DNA of 64,000 nt, taken from NCBI RefSeq assembly GCF_900113635.1, contig NZ_FOQA01000001.1:310001-374000 (forward strand). The letters run 5' to 3'. The notes below the pieces were generated by a model. It was not told the DNA's origin. It saw only the letters and a list, made by a program, of their open reading frames with translations, and did not search any database. Positions 1 to 8,589 of this stretch are shown here, piece after piece; positions within the stretch are counted from its first letter, which is position 1; each line of letters begins with the position of its first letter. Source of the DNA: Tindallia magadiensis (GTDB lineage: Bacteria; Bacillota; Clostridia; Peptostreptococcales; Tindalliaceae). Made by a program: the position numbers and the translations under genes.

Positions 1-1005
1 CAGCAAAGAAACATGAACCCTCACACTATCCTCCACAACGGCTGTTGTAGAAGATTTTTTTAATATCAAATCTGACACTTCATTATTTTCATTATTATCT
101 AAAATCACATCAGTTTCGTGATCGCTAACTATAGTGTCGCCAGTATTAATTACTAAAGCATCTTCTTTATCATCAGTTGTTTCTGAACTATTTACAGACT
201 TGGATTTTTCCAACTTTTCACTGCTTTGAATTTCCTTATTTAACGCTTCTCCAAAATCCAACTCTTCTACTGAGTCACTATCAATATCAAGTGCTATAGG
301 CAGCAAGTTTTTTTCTAATACCGTGGTAAACACAAAAGAAAAATAGACATCAGAGTCCATAACAGAATCAATACTCTCCACATCACTTATGTCTGTATAT
401 GAATCAACGATCTCTCCAACAGATTGAATTTTCTTAAAGAAAAGGACAGGACTAATCTCTTTCGCCCCTATATCTCGATTTATACCAATTTTAACTTTAT
501 AAAGATAGTGACCATGTTTCTTTGCTTGTTCTATTTGCTCTAATTGAGCTTTACTAATCTTTGTTACCAGTTCTTGTGTGTCAACACTCGTTATTATTTC
601 ATCTTTTGAAGAAACATCACAAACATTTTCTCCTTTTAAAATGTTCGTCATGTTATTTATCAGATCATCCACATCATATCCAGCACTATTAAATACATCA
701 TCTACCATTTCTTTCAAAGAATCATTTCCATTCAATAACAGATCTACCATCTCAGCAGTTGGTTCGATTTTATCATTTCTAAGTTCTCCCAAGATGTTTT
801 CCATAACATGCGCAAGTTCAACTATTTTTTCTAACCCAAAAAAACCAGCTGTTCCTTTGATACTATGTATAGATCTAAAAACGTTATTTATATTCTCTTT
901 ATCCCTACTCCCTTCATCCATTGCAAGAAGTCCATTCTCTACCATTTGCAAGTGTGTCTCCGCTTCTTCGACGAATTCATTTATAAATTCTTCATTATGA
1001 ATCAA
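1..1005 (-). CDS. cheA: Chemotaxis-type histidine kinase CheA, 5' part (runs off left edge)
   Basis: CheA is the cytoplasmic kinase that autophosphorylates on a histidine and passes phosphate to CheY/CheB-type regulators. The open frame covers 335 codons to base 1 and is truncated by the window edge. An N-terminal Hpt (P1) domain carries the HSIKG phosphorylation motif with His47. Residues of about 155-250 form a second compact domain, followed by a long acidic Ser/Thr/Asp/Glu linker. The last visible residues (VRVHVSLL) match the start of the dimerisation domain. The start is TTG at 1003-1005, preceded 5 nt upstream by an AGGTGA ribosome site; an in-frame GTG lies inside that site and is less likely. 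It is the last visible gene of the signalling operon. The family call is firm; the sensory input is unknown. Confidence 0.87.
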   Translation of the reverse strand, partial: MIHNEEFINEFVEEAETHLQMVENGLLAMDEGSRDKENINNVFRSIHSIKGTAGFFGLEKIVELAHVMENILGELRNDKIEPTAEMVDLLLNGNDSLKEMVDDVFNSAGYDVDDLINNMTNILKGENVCDVSSKDEIITSVDTQELVTKISKAQLEQIEQAKKHGHYLYKVKIGINRDIGAKEISPVLFFKKIQSVGEIVDSYTDISDVESIDSVMDSDVYFSFVFTTVLEKNLLPIALDIDSDSVEELDFGEALNKEIQSSEKLEKSKSVNSSETTDDKEDALVINTGDTIVSDHETDVILDNNENNEVSDLILKKSSTTAVVEDSVRVHVSLL

Positions 1006-1038
1006 TTGTATCACCTCGCTATTCTAGTAAATGAACTT

Positions 1039-1341
1039 CTATTCAACCACAAATATTTTATCTAAACGAATTACTTCAAATAAATTTTTTATTTCTTCAC
1101 TGGCCCCTATTACAGAAAACAGTTTATTGGATGATTCAAGTGATTTATAGATTCCTATGATTAAGGTAATTCCAGTTGAATCAATGTATTCTACTTTTGA
1201 TAAATCTGCAATTGCCTCCTGATAATCTTCATCTTGCCCTAACTTGATTTGTAGCTCTTCTTTTAGATCTTTTACCGTTTTTGCCGTGATATTTTCTTCA
1301 AACTTGATAATTAACTTTTCTGCTTCTGTTATAAATTTCAT
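1039..1341 (-). CDS. STAS-domain anti-sigma-factor antagonist (SpoIIAA/RsbV type)
   Basis: A 100-residue single-domain protein of the SpoIIAA/RsbV family. Such proteins bind a partner RsbW-type kinase when unphosphorylated and release when the kinase phosphorylates a conserved serine. The motif EYIDSTGITL places that serine at Ser55. Its ATG overlaps the end of the upstream RsbW-like gene by 4 nt, so the two are probably translationally coupled and act as a pair. Here the pair is flanked by a response regulator and CheA rather than a sigma-factor gene, so the output may not be a sigma factor. Confidence 0.85.
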   Translation of the reverse strand: MKFITEAEKLIIKFEENITAKTVKDLKEELQIKLGQDEDYQEAIADLSKVEYIDSTGITLIIGIYKSLESSNKLFSVIGASEEIKNLFEVIRLDKIFVVE

Positions 1342-1748
1342 TCCTTACCCTCCCGCTTATATTGTGCAGTTACTTTATTCTTTTTAACAACCACATCAAA
1401 TCCAAGTTTTTTAAGCACCCAAATTCCTCTTCTTCTATTTTCTAAATCATCTCTCTTTGTGTTGTCAAAGATTTCTTGAGAAAGATCAAATCCATCTCCC
1501 TCATCCTCCACTATTAACGTTATCCTCTTTTCTCTACTAATGACTGTACAAAAAATTTTCTTTTGGGGATCACTACAATTCCCGTGTTCTACAGCATTAT
1601 TCATTAATTCGCGTAGAGCAAAATTGATATTAAAACGCTCTTCTGATGATAAATCAGAATTATTTTTGACAATAAAATCCGTCATAAGAATTGAGTACTT
1701 ATCCACTTCACAAAAATCAGAATAGAACTCTACTCGAAATTCTTCCAT
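1338..1748 (-). CDS. RsbW-like ATP-binding serine kinase / anti-sigma factor
   Basis: A 136-residue GHKL-fold ATPase of the HATPase_c_2 group. The N-box (ELMNNAVEHGN) and G1 box (VEDEGDGFDL) are both visible. Proteins of this group phosphorylate STAS antagonists and sequester sigma factors or other partners. The start at 1748 has an AAGGCGGTG ribosome site. The gene follows the REC/HD-GYP gene and overlaps the STAS gene by 4 nt, so the likely substrate is that STAS protein. No sigma factor gene is in view; the downstream target is unknown. Confidence 0.83.
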   Translation of the reverse strand: MEEFRVEFYSDFCEVDKYSILMTDFIVKNNSDLSSEERFNINFALRELMNNAVEHGNCSDPQKKIFCTVISREKRITLIVEDEGDGFDLSQEIFDNTKRDDLENRRRGIWVLKKLGFDVVVKKNKVTAQYKREGKE

Positions 1749-1773
1749 GCCGCACCGCCTTTATAGTACAGAT

Positions 1774-2829
1774 TTATCTATATATCTTTTGTATTTTCAC
1801 TATTTTGTCTAGTTCGCTAAAAAAAGCCTTTACTAATAGCGGATCAAAATGCTCTCCACTCTGGTTTTCAATTTCTTTTACAGCTTCTGAAATTGACCAA
1901 GCTTTTTTGTAAGGTCTGTCGGAAATAAGCGCATCAAACACATCGCATATGGCAGCTATTCTTCCAACAAGCGGAATCTCCTCTTTCATTAATCCGTTTG
2001 GATATCCGCTACCATTCCATTTTTCATGATGGTTCAAAGCAACTTCTTCAGCCGTTTTTATAAAATCCGATTTTCCACCTACAAGAATTTGCCCACCTAT
2101 CACCGTATGTTCCTTCATTAGTTCCCATTCATCTTCCGTTAATTTTCCAGGTTTTAATAAAATTCTATCTGGTATTCCTATTTTTCCGATGTCGTGCAGT
2201 GGAACAGTATACCTTAGCTTTTCTTTTTCAACAGCACTCATTCCAATTGCATTACCTATGCATTCTGCATACAGGCCTACTCTCAAGTCATGATTTCCAG
2301 TTTCGTTATCTCGAAACTCACCAGCTTTTGCAAGTCGAATGGCTATTTCAAGCTGCGATTCTTTTAATTCTTTCGTTCTTTGTAACACTTGATCTTCCAA
2401 ATTATTTTTCTTCTCATATACTTGGTTATATAAAATCCGCGTTTCTAAAATATTACGAATTCTATTCAGCGTTTCTGTTTTTTCAAATGGTTTTCCAAGA
2501 AAATCTCGAGCACCCATCTCAAGTGCCTTATTTTGATTAGCCATATCATCGTTAGCTGTCAATACTAAAACGGGCAGAAATCCATCGGCTTCAATTTTCT
2601 GTAATTCTCGCATTATATCAAAACCGTCCATATAAGGCATCATTAAGTCTAGTAAAACAATATCTGGCTGCATCTCAAGATAAGCTGCAATCGCATTTCT
2701 AGAATCTACAATGGATTTGTAGTTCTTATACCCACCCGATTTCAGCATTTTTTCCACAATATATATATTTGTTTTCAAGTCATCAACAATTAAAATTTTT
2801 GCATTTTTTATTACCTCGTCACGTAACAT
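1774..2829 (-). CDS. Response regulator with HD-GYP phosphodiesterase domain
   Basis: A cytoplasmic receiver domain (about residues 10-125; phospho-acceptor Asp61 in the LLDLMMPYMDG motif and Lys113) is joined by a short helix to an HD-GYP domain (about 165-345; HDIGKIGIPD with HD at 212-213 and GYP at 275-277). HD-GYP domains hydrolyse cyclic di-GMP, and the metal ligands are intact, so activity is expected. The open frame extends 3 codons further to a GTG at 2838, but that codon is part of the AGGTGG ribosome site, so the ATG at 2829 is chosen. It heads the operon with the RsbW/STAS pair and cheA. Confidence 0.9.
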   Translation of the reverse strand: MLRDEVIKNAKILIVDDLKTNIYIVEKMLKSGGYKNYKSIVDSRNAIAAYLEMQPDIVLLDLMMPYMDGFDIMRELQKIEADGFLPVLVLTANDDMANQNKALEMGARDFLGKPFEKTETLNRIRNILETRILYNQVYEKKNNLEDQVLQRTKELKESQLEIAIRLAKAGEFRDNETGNHDLRVGLYAECIGNAIGMSAVEKEKLRYTVPLHDIGKIGIPDRILLKPGKLTEDEWELMKEHTVIGGQILVGGKSDFIKTAEEVALNHHEKWNGSGYPNGLMKEEIPLVGRIAAICDVFDALISDRPYKKAWSISEAVKEIENQSGEHFDPLLVKAFFSELDKIVKIQKIYR

Positions 2830-2927
2830 GGTATCCACCTGCTTTAGTAAATTCGATGATCACTAATTAGACTTGTGAATATTTTTACCCAAACAGAAAG
2901 TTATTTAACAAATGGACATGTTTTTTA

Positions 2928-4268
2928 TCAAAGCTTTATTGTTTTCCAATGACCTTTTTGAAATCTAATGGTCATTAAAGTTGCCTCTACCACATATTGC
3001 GTCACAGAAATCCACCAAATATAGGTAACTGGAAATCGAAAAATAAATACGGCTAAAAAAATCAATGGTAAGCGTATGCATAAATTTGTAATAAGCGAAA
3101 CAGCAAAAGGACCTTTTGTATCTCCAGCACCTTTTAATGCACCCGAAGTAACCATTGCTATTGCAATTGGTATTTGTTCAAAAGCACCAATCCTCAAGCA
3201 TTCCGCTGCCACTTCTACAGCATCTGCCTGATTACTAAATAATCGCATTATTTGAAATGGAAATACAAAAAACAGAACCCCTACACATCCCATAAAAATA
3301 GCCGCTAGCAAAATAGATCTCTTTGTACTTTTCAATGCCATATCTAGGTTTCCCGCACCCATATGTTGACCTACCATGGTTGCAGCAGCAACAGCAAACC
3401 CGTAGCCCGGCATAAAAGAAACTGATTCCGCTGCAACTGAAAGAGAATGTGCCGCATACGCTATGGTTCCTAATTGAGCAATCCAAAAAGATGAAACCAA
3501 GCGACTACCTTCATTCATAAAAACTTCCATACCAGCAGGTAAGCTAAGACGAATTAGTTTTTTTAGTTTTTCTATTTCAAACACATGCATTTCTTTTAGC
3601 CTCAACTTAATCTTTCCCTTTTGACTAAAAAGAAAATAAAACGTTACCATCGCACCCAATATTTGTGCTGTCCCAGTTGCAATAGCAGCTCCACGAGAAC
3701 CCATGGCTGGAAAACCAAGCTTGCCAAAAATCAAAACATAGTCCGCCACAATATTAAATACATTAGCAAAAACAGCTGAAAGAAAAGGTACAAAAGTATT
3801 TCCACTTCCTCTAATAATTGCATTTCCAATCATTTGAGGAATCAAAAAAAACACCCCTATTAAAACAATTCGAAGATACATAGATCCAATTGCTACCACC
3901 TGTGGATCTTCCACCAAAAATTGAAAAATCCAGTCTGAGCATAGCATGCCAATAGAACCAACAAAAATACTAATTAAGATGCCAATGCTAATTGCTTGTG
4001 ACGCTAATCGTGATGCTTCTTTTTCTTCACCAGCACCTATATGTCTCGCAACCATAGCTGTAGCTCCTGTCCCAAGTGCTCCAAATATCATTGCTGTTGT
4101 AAACATCATATGCGCACCTAGATTGACAGCTGCAATATCAGCAGCTGTCAATCTTCCAACCATGGCTGTATCAGCTGTCCATACTAAAGTATGCATTAGC
4201 ATTTCCAAAATTGCTGGTCCTGCAAGAATCATAATTTGAATAGTTAGTGGTTTCGTTTTTTTAATCAT
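2928..4268 (-). CDS. MATE-family multidrug/cation efflux transporter
   Basis: An integral membrane protein of 446 residues with about twelve hydrophobic segments in two similar halves, typical of MATE antiporters, which export drugs or metabolites using Na+ or H+ gradients. An in-frame ATG lies 15 nt upstream at 4283, but the GGAGG ribosome site sits between the two ATGs, so the ATG at 4268 (MIKKTKPL) is the start. It is divergent from the phosphoglucomutase gene, and both share a short intergenic region. Substrate and coupling ion cannot be read from the sequence. Confidence 0.88.
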   Translation of the reverse strand: MIKKTKPLTIQIMILAGPAILEMLMHTLVWTADTAMVGRLTAADIAAVNLGAHMMFTTAMIFGALGTGATAMVARHIGAGEEKEASRLASQAISIGILISIFVGSIGMLCSDWIFQFLVEDPQVVAIGSMYLRIVLIGVFFLIPQMIGNAIIRGSGNTFVPFLSAVFANVFNIVADYVLIFGKLGFPAMGSRGAAIATGTAQILGAMVTFYFLFSQKGKIKLRLKEMHVFEIEKLKKLIRLSLPAGMEVFMNEGSRLVSSFWIAQLGTIAYAAHSLSVAAESVSFMPGYGFAVAAATMVGQHMGAGNLDMALKSTKRSILLAAIFMGCVGVLFFVFPFQIMRLFSNQADAVEVAAECLRIGAFEQIPIAIAMVTSGALKGAGDTKGPFAVSLITNLCIRLPLIFLAVFIFRFPVTYIWWISVTQYVVEATLMTIRFQKGHWKTIKL

Positions 4269-4283
4269 ATTTGCTTCCTCCAT

Positions 4284-4335
4284 TGTGATATCATGCTATA
4301 ATAGTGTTATACCAACTATCTAATAGTATATCACA
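4284..4335. promoter_or_regulatory. Divergent promoter region, MATE gene / pgmB
   Basis: Between the two divergent genes are extended -10 elements on each strand: TGCTATAAT at 4294-4302 on the plus strand and TGGTATAAC at 4306-4314 on the minus strand. The pair is bracketed by an 8-bp inverted repeat, TGTGATAT at 4284-4291 and ATATCACA at 4328-4335. No good -35 boxes were found. A shared regulator site is possible but not shown. Confidence 0.4.
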
Positions 4336-4376
4336 GCTTTATAGGATTTTTTATGCGCATATCTTCTTAGGAAAGG

Positions 4377-5057
4377 ATGAAAACATTGATCAATGGTCTT
4401 ATTTTCGACTTAGATGGAGTCATTGTTGATACAGCAAAATACCACTATTTTGCTTGGAAAAAACTTGCCAAAGAGCTTAACTTTGCTTTTGACGAAAATC
4501 AAAACGAAGCCTTAAAAGGCGTCAGTCGTATGCAGGCACTTGAATTATTATTAAACTTTGGAAATATAAAAGCAAGTCAAGAGGAAAAAAGATTATGGGC
4601 AAATCGAAAAAATAGATATTATCAACAATGTTTAAGCAATCTTTCTCAAAATGATTTATTACCCGGAGTACTCACTTTTTTGACTAAAACAAAAGAAAGA
4701 AAATACAAAATAGCCTTGGCTTCTTCTAGTAAAAATGCCAAGACTATCCTATATCATCTTAAAATTGAAAACTATTTTGATTTTATTGCTGACGGAAATA
4801 TGGTTCAAGAATCAAAACCTGATCCAGAAATATTTCTATTAGCTTCTGACGGTATTAAATGCCCGCCAAATGCCTGCCTTGTTTTTGAGGACGCATTATC
4901 AGGTATTCAAGCTGCTAAGAGTGCTGGCATGTTAGTAATAGGAGTAGGTAATTCTAAGGTATTAAGCACTGCAGATTTGGTTATCTCTAGTTTTGATAAT
5001 TTCAACCTCACTGAAGCAGAAGCTTATTTCAATAATGACTCTTCTGTTTCCGGATGA
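4377..5057 (+). CDS. pgmB: Beta-phosphoglucomutase (HAD superfamily)
   Basis: Converts beta-glucose-1-phosphate, the product of inverting GH65 phosphorylases, into glucose-6-phosphate in the cytoplasm. The HAD nucleophile motif FDLDGVIVDT gives Asp11 and Asp13; the KGVSRMQAL helix typical of beta-PGMs follows, and later HAD motifs (ASSSKNA, KPDPEIF, FEDALSGIQAA) are all present. Length is normal. The ATG at 4377 follows AGGAAAGG closely; a TTG three codons later at 4386 would have better spacing and give a more typical N-terminus, so the start is uncertain by three residues. It is encoded opposite the GH65 operon and its 3' end overlaps the end of the ATPase gene by 34 bp. Confidence 0.92.
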   Translation: MKTLINGLIFDLDGVIVDTAKYHYFAWKKLAKELNFAFDENQNEALKGVSRMQALELLLNFGNIKASQEEKRLWANRKNRYYQQCLSNLSQNDLLPGVLTFLTKTKERKYKIALASSSKNAKTILYHLKIENYFDFIADGNMVQESKPDPEIFLLASDGIKCPPNACLVFEDALSGIQAAKSAGMLVIGVGNSKVLSTADLVISSFDNFNLTEAEAYFNNDSSVSG

Positions 5058-6148
5058 AAAAAATGCATTTTATCTTTTCTAGGATTAATAGTAACTGTAT
5101 CATTTACTGCGACTTTTACAGATGGCTCTACCCTTGCTACTATAGATTGATCCTGTTTAATTTTTAAGAAAAGATATGTTTCTGACCCTAGCATTTCAGT
5201 CACTTCCACTAAAGCTTGATTGTTATCATTACCAGTATCGTCACTTTCTTTTGCTTCTGTCACAACTACTTCTAAATGTTCTGGCCTTATGCCCATAACC
5301 GTTTTCTTTTCTGTTTGTTTTAAAGATCTGATGACCTTTGCTTTTTCATTTTGGAGCGTTACTTTACCACCATGATATTGAAAATACAATTCTCCATTTT
5401 CGTCGATAAATTCACCTTCGATAAAATTCATTTGTGGCGATCCAATAAACCCGCCAACAAACATATTTTTAGGATTTTCATATAAATTAGTCGGGGTATC
5501 AACTTGCATTACATACCCATCCTTCAACACCACAATTCTTGTACCCATTGTCATAGCTTCCGTTTGATCGTGAGTCACATAAATAAAAGTAGTTTTTAGC
5601 TTTTGATGAAGCTTACTAATTTCCGCCCTAGTCTGTACTCGAAGTTTTGCATCCAAGTTAGATAACGGTTCATCCATCAAAAAAACCTGAGGATCTCTAA
5701 CAATTGCTCTTCCAAGCGCAATACGCTGTCTCTGTCCTCCAGATAACTCTCTTGGTTTTCTATCCAATAAGTTTTCCAGACCAAGAATTCCAGCTGCATA
5801 TTTTACACTCTTATCAATTTCATCCTTCGGTACATTCCTTAACTTAAGCCCAAAAGCCATATTCTCATAATTGGTCATATGAGGATACAGTGCATAGTTT
5901 TGAAATACCATGGCAATATCTCTGTCTTTTGGAGACACATTGTTCACCAAACGATCTCCAATATACAATTCGCCGCTGCTTATTTCTTCCAATCCAGCAA
6001 TCATTCTCAAAGCTGTTGACTTGCCACAACCTGATGGACCAACAAAAACAATAAACTCATTGTCAGTTATCTCCAAATTCATATCATGCACCGCATGAAA
6101 TCCATTAGGATATATTTTATTCACATTTTCAAGTTTTAATCCTGCCAT
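5024..6148 (-). CDS. Sugar ABC transporter ATPase (MalK/MsmK/UgpC type)
   Basis: ATP-hydrolysing subunit of the CUT1-type sugar importer encoded upstream. Visible motifs: Walker A GPSGCGKST at 37-45, signature LSGGQRQR, Walker B FLMDEPLSNLDAK, the H-loop THDQTEAMT, and a C-terminal TOBE/OB region of about 130 residues that in MalK relatives can bind regulators. At 374 residues it is full length. It is the last gene of the operon, 2 nt after the GH65 gene, and converges on pgmB. MsmK-type ATPases can serve several importers, so it may not be dedicated to this one. Confidence 0.92.
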   Translation of the reverse strand: MAGLKLENVNKIYPNGFHAVHDMNLEITDNEFIVFVGPSGCGKSTALRMIAGLEEISSGELYIGDRLVNNVSPKDRDIAMVFQNYALYPHMTNYENMAFGLKLRNVPKDEIDKSVKYAAGILGLENLLDRKPRELSGGQRQRIALGRAIVRDPQVFLMDEPLSNLDAKLRVQTRAEISKLHQKLKTTFIYVTHDQTEAMTMGTRIVVLKDGYVMQVDTPTNLYENPKNMFVGGFIGSPQMNFIEGEFIDENGELYFQYHGGKVTLQNEKAKVIRSLKQTEKKTVMGIRPEHLEVVVTEAKESDDTGNDNNQALVEVTEMLGSETYLFLKIKQDQSIVARVEPSVKVAVNDTVTINPRKDKMHFFHPETEESLLK

Positions 6149-6150
6149 TT

Positions 6151-8505
6151 TTATCCACCTCTTTTCATCGTTTTAATAGAGTTCTTTGCCGTTAATGTGA
6201 AGCATACGTCTTCATGAATAATCTCAATACTTTTGCCTTCCACCAATTCATACCTTGTTTCTTTTTTCGATACCCTAACTTTAATTCTATTATTCAAGAA
6301 TACTAATTGAAACTCAAAAGCATTCCATGACTCTGGTATTCTGGGAAAAAAGCTGATTTTATTTTCCAAAGTTCTCATTCCAGCAAATCCATTTACAATG
6401 CACATCCATGAGCCACCCATAGCTGCAGCGTGAATACCTTGATGCGTATTATCATGAAGATTATCAAGGTCCATACGTATATTATTTAGAAATAAAATTT
6501 CCGCTTTATTCATTTCTCCCGTTTCAGCATAAAGAATACTAAAAATGCTAGTAGATAAAGATGAATCATGAGTGGTTATGGAATCATAATAGTTAATATT
6601 AGATGTTTTTTCTTCAACTGAAAAATGATTATGCGCCAAAAACATCGCCAATACTAAGTCAGCCTGCTTACATACTTGATGCCTATATATTTCAAGTGGA
6701 TGATAGTGAAGTAATAATGGATAATGATCAACAGGAGTATCATGAAAGTTCCATTTTTCTTTTTCCAAAAAATGTTCATCTTGAGGGAGTATTCCTTCTT
6801 CATTTTTTGATGGAAAAAACATATTTTCGCTAGCCTTTTTCCACATATACTCTTCTTTTTCATCTAATTCAATTTTTTCTACTAGTTTCCTATACACAGC
6901 AGGTGCTTTTTTCTTTAATCTTTGACTATAGTGATACACAAAGTCAAGATGCTCACTTGCCATAAGATTAGTAAAATAGTTATTGTTAACCATTGCTGTA
7001 TATTCATCAGGACCAGTAACCGTATTAATAACAAACTTCCCGTTCTTCACAGGAGAAAAATGACCAATATACATCCATATTCGAGCTGTTTCTATAAGAA
7101 TTTCTGCTCCATACTGATGCATAAAATCTTCATCACCTGTAGCTTCCCAATACTTCTTAATGGAATATGCTATATCTGCATTAAGATGGTATTGTGCCGT
7201 ACCCGCCGGATAATAAGATGAACATTCTTCTCCAGCAATGGTTCGCCAAGGATAAAGAGCTCCTTTTTTTCTGTATAGAGTCCTTGCTCTCTCGCGAGCT
7301 TTCGGTAAAATATGATAGCGATATTCTAACAACTTTCTAGCTTTAGCTGGATAAGTATATAAAAAGAAGGGCATAATATATATTTCTGTATCCCAAAAAT
7401 AGTGTCCCTGATAACCTTCTCCTGTTAATCCTTTTGCAGAAACATTTGTTTTCCCATCACAACCTGTAGACTGCAATAAATGAAATAAGTTAAATCGAAT
7501 TCCTTGCTGTTGTTTTTCATTTCCGTCTATTATTACATCGTTTTTCTCCCAAAATGTTTGCAACCACGTTTCTTGCTCTTTCTTCAGAAATTCCCATTGA
7601 CTTTCCTTTTCATTTAATTGCTGACGCTTCCAGCATTGAACTATCTCATCTTTTTTGCGCAAAGGTCCATGAGCGTAAAATAATTCTTTTTCCAACTCAA
7701 TATCCATAAATCTTCTTGCCTGAATTTTATACTTAAAATTTATTGTTCTATCAGTAGTATTTTGTATTGCTTCATAGTGACAACAGGTTTGCAGTCTATT
7801 TTTCATTGCACATAATAGAATCAAGTCAGAGTGAATGGTTTTTTGTAAAAACATTGCATCTTCTTTATCATAGTAAGAATCAAGAATCGCAAGTGATTCT
7901 CCTTTCATATTGGCACCAAAACGTGGATCTGCTCCCGATTCCTGATTTTTCACATGTCCATCCAACTGTGATGTAATGCTTATTTCACCATCAAAATCTA
8001 ATGGAGTTAAGCTTATTTTCAGCATCGCTTTGTTAGGACAACAAAATGACACTAATCTTTCCCACTTCATTTGTAACGTTTTTCCCTTGGACGATTTCCA
8101 AGTTACCATACGAGTTAAAAGACCAGTACGAAAGTCTAGTTCCCGTCCGTAAGCCATTATTTGACCCGATTCAAAACTGAAAGCTTCTCCATCTAAATCT
8201 ATGCTTATCTTTTTTCCATCTGGTACATTTAGCATTGTTTCCGTATGTGTAGCGTATCCAAATGCATTTTCATCATAATGAATGGGCGTTTTTTCATAAA
8301 ACCCATTAAGATATGTCCCTTCCATAGACAGTGATTCTGAACTTCTATAACCTTCTTCGAAAGTTCCTCGAAATCCCAAGTAACCATTAGCTTGTGAAAA
8401 CAAGGTTTCCTTCAATGCGTTAAACTTTTTAGGGTATTTCTTTTCTACTAATTTCCAAGGATGTACTTCTTCACCATCCCAAATCGCATTTTTCGAAATT
8501 TTCAT
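6151..8505 (-). CDS. GH65 disaccharide phosphorylase (kojibiose/glucosylglycerol phosphorylase-like)
   Basis: A 784-residue cytoplasmic glycoside phosphorylase of family GH65. These enzymes invert an alpha-glucosidic bond with phosphate and release beta-glucose-1-phosphate. Full-length architecture: N-terminal beta-sandwich, helical linker, (alpha/alpha)6 barrel. The general acid is Glu501 in the GPDEY motif, and the phosphate-binding motif HDSSLS is present. The acceptor-loop region reads GEECSSYYPAGTAQYHLNAD; as I recall the family, this resembles kojibiose and glucosylglycerol phosphorylases more than maltose phosphorylases. That subfamily assignment is an inference from memory. It lies between the binding protein and the ATPase in the operon, with pgmB nearby to process its product. 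Confidence 0.88.
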   Translation of the reverse strand: MKISKNAIWDGEEVHPWKLVEKKYPKKFNALKETLFSQANGYLGFRGTFEEGYRSSESLSMEGTYLNGFYEKTPIHYDENAFGYATHTETMLNVPDGKKISIDLDGEAFSFESGQIMAYGRELDFRTGLLTRMVTWKSSKGKTLQMKWERLVSFCCPNKAMLKISLTPLDFDGEISITSQLDGHVKNQESGADPRFGANMKGESLAILDSYYDKEDAMFLQKTIHSDLILLCAMKNRLQTCCHYEAIQNTTDRTINFKYKIQARRFMDIELEKELFYAHGPLRKKDEIVQCWKRQQLNEKESQWEFLKKEQETWLQTFWEKNDVIIDGNEKQQQGIRFNLFHLLQSTGCDGKTNVSAKGLTGEGYQGHYFWDTEIYIMPFFLYTYPAKARKLLEYRYHILPKARERARTLYRKKGALYPWRTIAGEECSSYYPAGTAQYHLNADIAYSIKKYWEATGDEDFMHQYGAEILIETARIWMYIGHFSPVKNGKFVINTVTGPDEYTAMVNNNYFTNLMASEHLDFVYHYSQRLKKKAPAVYRKLVEKIELDEKEEYMWKKASENMFFPSKNEEGILPQDEHFLEKEKWNFHDTPVDHYPLLLHYHPLEIYRHQVCKQADLVLAMFLAHNHFSVEEKTSNINYYDSITTHDSSLSTSIFSILYAETGEMNKAEILFLNNIRMDLDNLHDNTHQGIHAAAMGGSWMCIVNGFAGMRTLENKISFFPRIPESWNAFEFQLVFLNNRIKVRVSKKETRYELVEGKSIEIIHEDVCFTLTAKNSIKTMKRGG

Positions 8506-8544
8506 AAAGCCAATGCCTCCGTTAATAGTTTCTTGAATATGTAA

Positions 8545-8568
8545 ACTGTCCGAAATTCATCGGACAGT
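8545..8568 (-). terminator. Intercistronic hairpin between binding-protein and GH65 genes
   Basis: A perfect 9-bp stem (ACTGTCCGA and TCGGACAGT) with a 6-nt loop lies in the 84-nt gap. On the minus strand it is followed by TTTACAT, too weak a T-run for strong termination. It is more likely a 3'-end stabiliser or partial terminator that keeps the binding protein more abundant than downstream products; this is inference. Confidence 0.6.
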
Positions 8569-8589
8569 CAGTTGTATCCTTATTAAAAA

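Noticed and set aside
578-1065. Plus-strand frames of 140 and 66 codons
   Set aside because: Antisense shadows of cheA, whose minus-strand frame carries a clear Hpt domain and ribosome site.
3235-3486. 83-codon minus-strand frame inside the MATE gene
   Set aside because: Alternative frame within a well-supported membrane protein; no family match or ribosome site recognised.
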